Shown one piece after another: positions 58,473-64,000 of a stretch of 64,000 nucleotides of DNA; the stretch's first letter is position 1; each line of letters opens with the position of its first letter. Source of the stretch: Psychrobacillus insolitus (GTDB lineage Bacteria > Bacillota > Bacilli > Bacillales_A > Planococcaceae); the NCBI RefSeq assembly GCF_003254155.1, contig NZ_QKZI01000004.1:48856-112855 (forward strand), given 5' to 3'. A program made the translations under genes and the position numbers. The notes under the pieces were generated by a model. That model worked only from the letters and a program-made list of their open reading frames with translations. It was not told the origin of the DNA and did not search any database.

Positions 58473-58519
58473 ATCATGGGTAATAAATTTAGTGGAAATA
58501 TTATGCGTGTAGTAATGGT
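58473..58519. repeat. 47-bp direct repeat, copy 1
   Basis: ATCATGGGTAATAAATTTAG...; three mismatches to 59391-59437. On the minus strand reads as a protein tail HYYTHNISTKFITHD. Confidence 0.8.
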
Positions 58520-58595
58520 AGGTGTCTATCTGGATTTGAATGTTCATAACGATTTTTTGTGTTAATATAGAATTTTACTAGGAGGAGGAGAGACG

Positions 58596-59180
58596 ATGTT
58601 AACGAAATTAAAAGTAGGATTAATCAGCGGGAGTGCACTAATACTCTTAGCAGCATGTGGCGGTCAAGAAGAACCCACAAATAATTCAGCAAGTTCAACA
58701 ACAGAATCATCTGATTCTAGTTCTGCAGCACCAAACTTTGAGGGGAAAAGTTTTTCAGTCACGTATGAACAAGCTATTGCTGATTTCCAAGAAGCTCATC
58801 CAAGTGTAGCTATTTCTTCAATTGATTTTGACAAGGGTTTCGGAGCATACTCATTTGAAATAAATGGTTTCGATGATACTCAAGAAATTGAATGGGAAAT
58901 AAATGCTGAAAACGGAAAAGAAACAAAAAATAATACAGAAAAGAAAGACGCAGACAATGATGATCGAGAATTAATGGTCGATGATTTGATGACCATTGAT
59001 GAATTGATTACAAAATCGGAGGACGAAGCTCAAAATGCTGTACTCGTTTCGTGGAATTTAGAAGTAGATGACAACACAAATACACCATTGTTTACAGGAG
59101 AATTTAAAGAAGGAAACAATGAAGTAGATGTACATTTGAATGCTGAAACTGGTGAATTTTTATCTAGCGAAAACGACTAA
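58596..59180 (+). CDS. PepSY-domain lipoprotein
   Basis: 194 aa. Signal peptide with lipobox LLAAC (Cys 21) and a Ser/Thr-rich spacer (about 22-50), then two PepSY-like repeats: YEQAIADFQEAHPSVAISSIDFD and a second after the acidic linker (MTIDELITKSEDEAQNAVLVSW), each ending in a VHLNAETGEFL-type strand. PepSY lipoproteins are thought to inhibit or modulate secreted proteases. AGGAGGAG precedes the ATG. Single gene, bounded by 47-bp direct repeats. Confidence 0.85.
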   Translation: MLTKLKVGLISGSALILLAACGGQEEPTNNSASSTTESSDSSSAAPNFEGKSFSVTYEQAIADFQEAHPSVAISSIDFDKGFGAYSFEINGFDDTQEIEWEINAENGKETKNNTEKKDADNDDRELMVDDLMTIDELITKSEDEAQNAVLVSWNLEVDDNTNTPLFTGEFKEGNNEVDVHLNAETGEFLSSEND

Positions 59181-59312
59181 GCACCCCTAACTGGCTACCC
59201 TTTGTTCTAGGATTGTCAGTTTTTTTGATTTCCGATTTACTGGATAGGGCTGAAACTGCCGTGACAAGAGAAAAGGGAATGTCTATCTCTCTCTACACCA
59301 TTAAATTAATTT

Positions 59313-59381
59313 GTTCCCTGTGTCTGAAACGACTCAAACACTATTCTGAATTTTTTTTTAGTTGTTTCTGACACAGGGAAT
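59313..59381. repeat. Dispersed palindromic repeat, subtype B
   Basis: GTTCCCTGTGTCTGAAACGA to GTTGTTTCTGACACAGGGAA, interior CACTATTCTGAATT shared with the copies at 61017, 61316 and 63775. Confidence 0.8.
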
Positions 59382-59390
59382 CGTCACTCA

Positions 59391-59437
59391 ATCATGGGTA
59401 ATAAATTCAGAAGAAATATTATGCGTGTAGTAATGGT
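59391..59437. repeat. 47-bp direct repeat, copy 2
   Basis: Partner of 58473-58519. On the minus strand it ends a 25-codon frame (MIEAVQRMADHYYTHNISSE...) that overlaps the tetR-type stop by 4 nt, apparently the tail of a lost gene. Confidence 0.75.
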
Positions 59438-59461
59438 CAGCCATTCGCTGAACAGCTTCTA

Positions 59462-60040
59462 TCATTTTAGTCGCTGAATGAGTAAAATCGTATCGATATA
59501 ATATTCGGCTGCTGTATCGCCATTTTCTGTGCCAGTAGTGAGCCAATGTTCAACGATACCTAAGAAAGCAGATGCAGCAAAAGAAGCTACATATTCTATT
59601 GGAGCTTTATTTGCTGAAAAATCTTCATTCGTAAATTTTGATAAAAATTGATCGACAAAAAATTGGCGTAAGGTCCTAGCAAATGTAGCATCACTATTAG
59701 GAGAGAGTAAGGCTTTAAAAACTTTTTGATTGGATTCAATATATTGAAATACACTTTTCGAAAAGTTGGATATTACACCATCATGTGCTTCCTGAAGAAC
59801 TACGCTAGGTGATAAATGTTCGATTGTCTCTGCTAATCGAATGATTAATTGCTCTTCTATTTTGGCTAATAAATCGAATTTATCCTCGTAATGAAAATAT
59901 ACTGTTCCCCGATTCACTTGAGCATAATCTGCAATCTCCCGAATTGTAATTTTAGAAAAATCTTTTTCCAACAGTAAGTCAATAAAAGCATTTTGAATGG
60001 CATCTTGTGTCTTTTTATTCATCTCATTGTATACAGACAT
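59462..60040 (-). CDS. TetR/AcrR-family regulator
   Basis: 192 aa. HTH at residues about 20-60: FSKITIREIADYAQVNRGTVYFHY, followed by EDKFDLLAKIEEQL; the C-terminal ligand domain ends GIVEHWLTTGT, a pattern of the TetR_C_14 group. AAAGGAGAATA precedes the ATG. It is divergent from a small membrane protein gene, its likely target. Ligand unknown. Confidence 0.88.
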   Translation of the reverse strand: MSVYNEMNKKTQDAIQNAFIDLLLEKDFSKITIREIADYAQVNRGTVYFHYEDKFDLLAKIEEQLIIRLAETIEHLSPSVVLQEAHDGVISNFSKSVFQYIESNQKVFKALLSPNSDATFARTLRQFFVDQFLSKFTNEDFSANKAPIEYVASFAASAFLGIVEHWLTTGTENGDTAAEYYIDTILLIQRLK

Positions 60041-60161
60041 TATATTCTCCTTTCAAACCGTCCAACACTGTGTTCGATATTGTTTATTGCTTAAGAATAC
60101 CCGAAAATGTAAGCTTTATATAGACATTAAACACAACATTAGAAAGGAAATGTGGTCTATT

Positions 60162-60536
60162 ATGAAGAAAAAATCGATTATTTTATCTATTGCTTTAACT
60201 ATATTACTTATAATGATTGGTAAAAGTTTTATTTTAAATGAAAGTGTCAAATATTATCTAGTGATCTTTACGTTTGTTGGCTTAGGTCTAGCGCTACTAC
60301 GTATAGGTGTAAATAGTGCTATTAAAAAGATTAAAGGGAAGCATATCGGCATTAAGATTTTATTTTTTTCGGTCCTACTAGGCTTTGGCTTGCCTTTTCA
60401 AAACTGGTTCCGAAAAAATGTAATATTTGCGATGGATTCAGAATACATTTTGCCTTGTATTATCACAACTGCAGCTAGTGTATTCTTCTTTACAATTATA
60501 TTTGGATTAGTTTATCAAAAAGCCCGAAAAGCTTGA
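60162..60536 (+). CDS. Small uncharacterised membrane protein
   Basis: 124 aa from ATG 60162 (GAAAGGAAATG upstream); a longer frame from 59997 would run into the regulator's leader and is unlikely. Four predicted membrane segments: after MKKKS, then IFTFVGLGLALL, ILFFSVLLGFG and ITTAASVFFFTIIFGLVY, with a basic loop (KKIKGKHIG). No family recognised. Divergent from and probably controlled by the TetR-type regulator. Confidence 0.6.
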   Translation: MKKKSIILSIALTILLIMIGKSFILNESVKYYLVIFTFVGLGLALLRIGVNSAIKKIKGKHIGIKILFFSVLLGFGLPFQNWFRKNVIFAMDSEYILPCIITTAASVFFFTIIFGLVYQKARKA

Positions 60537-60540
60537 TTTT

Positions 60541-60712
60541 GTTCCCTGTGTCATCTTTTTGATATGTGTTCTTCCAACTTTCGAAGTTATTCTTCCAAAT
60601 GTAAGGCGGATCCTTCCAATTTTTTAAGTTATTCTTCCAACTTTTCAAGTTATTCTTCCAAACGTTTGATTTTGCGTCAGAAACAACTCGAATACTATTC
60701 TGAATTGCTTCA
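60541..60712. repeat. Palindromic repeat, subtype B, split by a tandem array
   Basis: Left end GTTCCCTGTGTCA (60541-60553) and continuation GCGTCAGAAACAACTCGAAT (60673 on) are separated by the 21-bp array; a right end is not recognisable. Confidence 0.6.
60569..60664. repeat. 21-bp tandem repeat, about 4.5 units
   Basis: Units start at 60569, 60590, 60611, 60632 and 60653 with TTCTTCCAA (one TCCTTCCAA). In the minus-strand frame they code seven-residue units of WKNNLKS type. Confidence 0.85.
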
Positions 60713-60840
60713 AATTGTAGTCTTTCGGTGCCAGTCACCCAGTCTATCTCAAAAAACCTACAATATCGGGATCTTTTTGACAAAAAAAATAGAAATAAGT
60801 TCATGAGTGCGCTCCTCACCACTTATTTCTATCAGTTTCT

Positions 60841-61010
60841 TTAGCAAGATAACATTCGTTTTAATCGTTCTTCACCCTGCTTTACTTTTTCAGGAGCTAT
60901 AACTGAACGATCGATTTCCACACTTTTTTTGGATTGTTCACGATGCGAATGAATGATTCCACTGCTTCTTCTGTTTCTAAAGTGAATACTTTGTCAAAAG
61001 ATGAAGTTAT
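60841..61010 (-). pseudogene. Frameshifted C-terminal gene fragment
   Basis: Minus strand reads FDKVFTLETEEAVESFIRIV and NNPKK, then, after a shift at an A7 run (about 60928-60934), SVEIDRSVIAPEKVKQGEER and LKRMLSC with a stop at 60841. One frameshift restores a sensible tail. Family unknown. A palindromic repeat follows at 61017. Confidence 0.5.
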
Positions 61011-61016
61011 TATTTA

Positions 61017-61072
61017 TTCCCTGTGCCAAAAACAATTCAAACACTATTCTGAATTGTTTCTTACACAGGGAA
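61017..61072. repeat. Dispersed palindromic repeat, subtype B
   Basis: TTCCCTGTGCCAAAAACAAT to TGTTTCTTACACAGGGAA. Confidence 0.75.
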
Positions 61073-61106
61073 TCTTCACTCTATTTAATCGGTTTGTAAA
61101 ATGAAA

Positions 61107-61305
61107 TTATTTCGTATCGAAATCTGTTTTGAAAGGTTTTTCTTCATACTTGGAAACATCGTATTGCCCAATTACTTGATAATTACTGGACTCTTCGTTA
61201 CCTAATTGGACCATGTTAAGAGTATCTAATTTTAATGCATCTGTAATCATTTTAAGTAAATATTGAGGTTCTGAAGCTTCTTCTACCGCTGCAAGAACCA
61301 GAGCA
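61107..61305 (-). pseudogene. C-terminal fragment of an unknown gene (duplicate of the window-edge fragment)
   Basis: The minus strand reads ALVLAAVEEASEPQYLLKMI then LGNEESSNYQVIGQYDVSKY and ends DFDTK with stop at 61107. No start; bases 61171-61305 are identical to 63865-63999. A palindromic repeat at 61316 cuts the 5' side. Confidence 0.6.
61171..61305. repeat. 135-bp perfect direct repeat, copy 1
   Basis: Identical base for base to 63865-63999. Confidence 0.95.
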
Positions 61306-61315
61306 TTTAATTTAT

Positions 61316-61384
61316 GTTCCCTGTGTCAGAAACAACCCGAACACTATTCTGAATTTTATCCGAATTATTCGCAACACAAGGACA
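61316..61384. repeat. Dispersed palindromic repeat, subtype B
   Basis: GTTCCCTGTGTCAGAAACAA to ATTCGCAACACAAGGAC; right end diverged. Confidence 0.75.
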
Positions 61385-61484
61385 TTCAATCTCTCAAATA
61401 GAAAGAGCTTGAGAAAGTGACATCATCACTTCCACAAGCTCTTTTTATTTATCTGATCGCCTCGTCTTCAGAAGCTCTTTTCTA

Positions 61485-62234
61485 TTATTTCGCTGTAACG
61501 CCACCATCTACTGGTAACTCGATGCCTGTGATATGGCTTGCATCATCTGACGCCAAGAATAATACCGCTGCAGCTACTTCTTCTGCTTTCCCCAGGTTCG
61601 GCAAGGCAATTTGTGACAAGAAATGATTTTTGTATTGTGGGTTCTCCATATGCGATGCACTCATTGGTGTAACGATATAGCCTGGATATACGGAGTTAAC
61701 ACGGATATTTTTCTTGCCGTAGTCAACAGCCGCTGCTTTTGTGATGGAGCGTACAGCACCTTTAGAAGCTGTGTAAGCTCCTGCTCCTGCCATACCTGTT
61801 AATGCAGAGATGGAAGAAATATTCACGATGGAACCACCTTCATTTTTCTCCATAAGCGGAATTGCTAATTGCATTCCGAGCATCGTACCGTTGATGTTGA
61901 TGGCATATGTACGTGCCCAGTCTTCTTCTGTCTGTTCCATGAATGGCTTAGCCAAAGAAATTCCTGCATTGTTTACTAAAATGTCTAATTTGCCAAATGC
62001 TTCAATTGTTTTGTTATAAACGTTTTGCCAATCTTCTTTTGAAGCTACATTATGTTTGATAGCAATCGCTTCTCCACCAGCTTCATTTATTTGTGCGACT
62101 ATTACTTCTATTGCTTCAAAGTTAATGTCTGTTACAACAACTTTAGCACCTTCTCTTGCAAACAAAAATGCTTCCGCTTCTCCCATTCCGCTTCCTGCTC
62201 CTGTAATTACTGCTACTTTACCTGTTAATCTCAT
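61485..62234 (-). CDS. Short-chain dehydrogenase/reductase (SDR)
   Basis: 249 aa from ATG 62234 (GAGGTGAATGAA upstream; ATG 62243 is too close). Classical SDR: VAVITGAGSGMGEAEAFLF (TGxxxGxG), NNAGIS, VNISSISALTG (Ser), YTASKGAVRSI (Tyr-Lys), ELPVDGGVTAK end. VVTDIN after the second strand suggests NAD(H). Substrate unknown. Divergent from a TetR regulator that probably controls it. Confidence 0.9.
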   Translation of the reverse strand: MRLTGKVAVITGAGSGMGEAEAFLFAREGAKVVVTDINFEAIEVIVAQINEAGGEAIAIKHNVASKEDWQNVYNKTIEAFGKLDILVNNAGISLAKPFMEQTEEDWARTYAININGTMLGMQLAIPLMEKNEGGSIVNISSISALTGMAGAGAYTASKGAVRSITKAAAVDYGKKNIRVNSVYPGYIVTPMSASHMENPQYKNHFLSQIALPNLGKAEEVAAAVLFLASDDASHITGIELPVDGGVTAK

Positions 62235-62343
62235 TTCATTCACCTCATATTTTTGATAGTCTAACTATCACTTATTTTACTCCTAAAAATGAACAAGTGC
62301 AAACTTAAACGATGTATAATAAAAAAGTAAAGGAGGTTATCCA

Positions 62344-62982
62344 ATGCCACTAAGTGTTCGTGAATTAAATAAATCTACACGTTATCAACATATTGTTTCT
62401 GCAGCTCAGCGCTTGTTTCTTAAACTTGGATTAGATAGCGTCCAAATGCAAGATGTAGCAAACGAAGCAGAAGTCGGAATCGCCACAGTTTTTCGATATT
62501 TCCCCAAAAAAGATAAACTTATTGTTGCTGTTGCTATTCAAAACCTTGAAAGAATACTTCCTGCATTCGAACAGATTGCAGCCTTACCTAAGTCGGCGTA
62601 TGAACGGTTAGAAGATGTGTTAAATTACTTGCTCGAAGATCAAAACTCCCCTGAAAGTAACTCTTCTAAATTTCAAGAAGCTTTTGAAAGCTATGCTTCT
62701 TTTACAAAAGAGCCATTACCAGACATGGATGACTATATCGAGATTCAGAAACAAATTAGCAATAGCCTTATTCCAATTATTGAAGATGGGAAAAAAGATG
62801 GATCTATTCGAACGGATCTATCCATCAAAGAAGCCCTCATAACTATTATTAATACTTTTGGTACTTTCGTAAATAATGTCGTTTTGAAATCATCCATTTC
62901 CTTTAAGGAAGAAGATATAGAACCGCATATTCAGCAAAGGGTATTAAAAGAGATACTCTTATCATATGTACGGCCACGCTGA
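62344..62982 (+). CDS. TetR/AcrR-family regulator
   Basis: 212 aa. HTH at residues about 20-62 (SVQMQDVANEAEVGIATVFRYF, then PKKDKLIVAVAIQ). C-terminal ligand domain ends EPHIQQRVLKEILLSYV. AAAGGAGGT precedes the ATG. Divergent from the SDR gene with a 109-bp shared control region. Confidence 0.9.
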   Translation: MPLSVRELNKSTRYQHIVSAAQRLFLKLGLDSVQMQDVANEAEVGIATVFRYFPKKDKLIVAVAIQNLERILPAFEQIAALPKSAYERLEDVLNYLLEDQNSPESNSSKFQEAFESYASFTKEPLPDMDDYIEIQKQISNSLIPIIEDGKKDGSIRTDLSIKEALITIINTFGTFVNNVVLKSSISFKEEDIEPHIQQRVLKEILLSYVRPR

Positions 62983-62986
62983 TTTT

Positions 62987-63152
62987 GTCTCTGTGTAGCA
63001 AACAAATACGAAGAATTGAATACCAAAGCATGAAGTATTTTACTTGTACCAGGTTCTTATGAACTTATAACATTATAAGGCGGTTGACCACCCATTATGT
63101 AGGTTCCAGACACTTTTCTGAATTGCGTCAGGCTTGTTTGGAACACAGAGAT
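62987..63152. repeat. Degenerate palindromic repeat, ends only
   Basis: Left GTCTCTGTGTAGCAAACAAA and right GCTTGTTTGGAACACAGAGA, separated by about 130 bp of unrelated sequence. Confidence 0.4.
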
Positions 63153-63183
63153 ATTCGCTCAAGAGAATTATAAGGAGCATTTT

Positions 63184-63717
63184 ATGACAAATCAAAGAAA
63201 AATAGTGTTGTTTATTGCGACAAGCTTAGATGGGTATATCGCGACAGAGGACGACTCCCTTGAGTGGTTGTTTAAGGTCGAAGGTGATGGCGATAATGGA
63301 TATTCCGACTTCTACGACACAGTAGATACGGTAATTATGGGCAGACGCACGTATGACTGGCTTCTAGAACAAGAATTGGAAAGCTTCCCCTATGAGGGCA
63401 AGGAATGCTATGTTTTCTCTAGAACCGTCAGTCAGGATAATGAAAACGTCAAATTCTTCAGTGGAGATGTAGTCGACTTTACGAATCAATTGAAAAACAA
63501 GGAAGGTAAAAATATTTGGGTAATGGGCGGTGGTGACCTAATACACTCTTTTATCAATAAAAAATTAGTGGATGAGCTGATTATTACAGTATCTCCTGTG
63601 TTAATAGGGAAAGGAATTCCTTTGTTTAAAGAAGTTGATTTCGAATTAGAGCTTACCTTAAAGAGCATCAATCGTTTTAATCAATTCGCTGAGATCCGTT
63701 ATGAAGTAAAAAGATAA
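63184..63717 (+). CDS. RibD C-terminal/dihydrofolate reductase-like protein
   Basis: 177 aa. Starts KIVLFIATSLDGYIATEDDS, then DTVIMGRRTYDWL and IWVMGGGDLIHSFINKKL with LIITVSPVLIGKGIPLF, the pattern of the YyaP/YwjB reductases (RibD_C, PF01872). NADPH-dependent reductase fold; substrate unknown, not the housekeeping DHFR. Preceded by TAAGGAG. A terminator follows. Confidence 0.9.
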   Translation: MTNQRKIVLFIATSLDGYIATEDDSLEWLFKVEGDGDNGYSDFYDTVDTVIMGRRTYDWLLEQELESFPYEGKECYVFSRTVSQDNENVKFFSGDVVDFTNQLKNKEGKNIWVMGGGDLIHSFINKKLVDELIITVSPVLIGKGIPLFKEVDFELELTLKSINRFNQFAEIRYEVKR

Positions 63718-63718
63718 G

Positions 63719-63766
63719 CAAAAAGGACAAGACAGTGAAGCTCATACACCTGTCTTGTCCTTTTCG
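63719..63766 (+). terminator. Terminator after the reductase gene
   Basis: AAAAGGACAAGACA pairs with TGTCTTGTCCTTTT. Confidence 0.85.
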
Positions 63767-63774
63767 TAATTTTT

Positions 63775-63843
63775 TGTTCCTTTTATCTGAAACAACTCGA
63801 ACATAATTCTGAATTGTTTTTAAGTTGTTTCTAACACAGGGTC
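63775..63843. repeat. Dispersed palindromic repeat, subtype B
   Basis: GTTCCTTTTATCTGAAACAA to AGTTGTTTCTAACACAGGGT. Confidence 0.75.
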
Positions 63844-63864
63844 AGGATTTTCACTAGGATTTTC

Positions 63865-64000
63865 ATTACTTGATAATTACTGGACTCTTCGTTACCTAAT
63901 TGGACCATGTTAAGAGTATCTAATTTTAATGCATCTGTAATCATTTTAAGTAAATATTGAGGTTCTGAAGCTTCTTCTACCGCTGCAAGAACCAGAGCAC
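63865..64000 (-). pseudogene. Fragment of unknown gene at the window edge, 3' truncated
   Basis: 135 bp identical to 61171-61305, coding the same ALVLAAVEEASEPQYLLKMI stretch. Here the C-terminal 21 codons are replaced by DNA next to a palindromic repeat. The 5' part lies beyond the window and may be the rest of the original gene. Confidence 0.55.

Larger units (their letters stand above)
58086..58595. other. Gene-free stretch with long hairpin and direct repeat
   Basis: Divergent region between the GIY-YIG gene and the PepSY lipoprotein gene. Holds a 100-bp imperfect inverted repeat (58362-58461) and a 47-bp direct repeat (58473-58519); otherwise nothing recognised. Confidence 0.5.

Noticed and set aside
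59997..60161. N-terminal extension of the small membrane protein
   Set aside because: The frame runs into the divergent TetR gene; ATG 60162 has the ribosome site and starts directly at a membrane segment.
60569..60664. CRISPR array
   Set aside because: Units are contiguous 21-mers without unique spacers and there are no cas genes in the window.

Overview
The window reads as chromosomal DNA of a low-GC, aerobic, endospore-former-type Bacillales bacterium. The best clue is synteny: tsaE-tsaB-rimI-tsaD, an ABC-F ATPase (ydiF), rex, a CPBP protease (ydiL position) and groES-groEL stand in the order I remember from Bacillus subtilis, although moaC and the tat genes of that region are absent. AT-rich coding, AGGAGG-type ribosome sites, TTG/GTG starts, CIRCE and Fur boxes fit a Bacillaceae/Planococcaceae (Psychrobacillus-, Lysinibacillus- or Sporosarcina-like) organism. 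No rRNA, tRNA or CRISPR array was seen.

Layout. 1-5.5 kb: a TlpA/ResA-type thioredoxin (cut by the edge), a BlaI-type repressor, a PAS-PAS-GGDEF-EAL protein, a 55-codon ORF, an uncharacterised 189-aa protein and a decayed M24 peptidase. 5.5-9.5 kb: a two-gene accessory unit (795-aa protein plus overlapping flavoprotein) that I interpret as a LodA/GoxA-type quinoprotein with its flavin-dependent maturase; it lies beside an integrase remnant next to the 3' end of groEL. 9.5-18.3 kb: the conserved core, with CIRCE upstream of groES and a cluster of eight DnaA-box-like 9-mers between ydiF and tsaD. 18.5-21.8 kb: SDR, YugN-like, SGNH hydrolase, acyltransferase.

22-29.2 kb: a catechol ortho-cleavage operon (catA, enol-lactone hydrolase, CMD-family protein, CoA-transferase A/B, catB, thiolase) with a divergent IclR regulator. 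29.4-33.9 kb: a FecCD-type iron/siderophore uptake operon divergent from two uncharacterised paralogous genes; both sides carry a Fur-box-like palindrome. 33.9-37 kb: purU, a LysM-3D cell-wall protein, a YkvI-like transporter. 37-41 kb: RpiR regulator, M20 deacylase, GNAT and N-succinylamino acid racemase in one tightly overlapped operon, matching the known D- to L-amino acid route through N-succinyl intermediates.

41-58 kb: a diguanylate cyclase, then a defence-like island: MazG-like NTP pyrophosphohydrolase plus PLD-helicase (with a truncated duplicate of the first gene's start), the dptF-dptG-dptH restriction module of phosphorothioation systems without any dnd modification gene, and a GIY-YIG/DUF2075 nuclease-helicase. 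58-64 kb: PepSY lipoprotein, two TetR regulators with divergent partners, an SDR, an RibD/DHFR-like reductase and many gene fragments.

Across the right two thirds runs a dispersed family of 40-85-bp palindromic elements with ends close to GTTCCCTGTGTCAGAAAC; about 13 full, shortened or split copies are visible, mostly in gene-free DNA and at rearrangement junctions.
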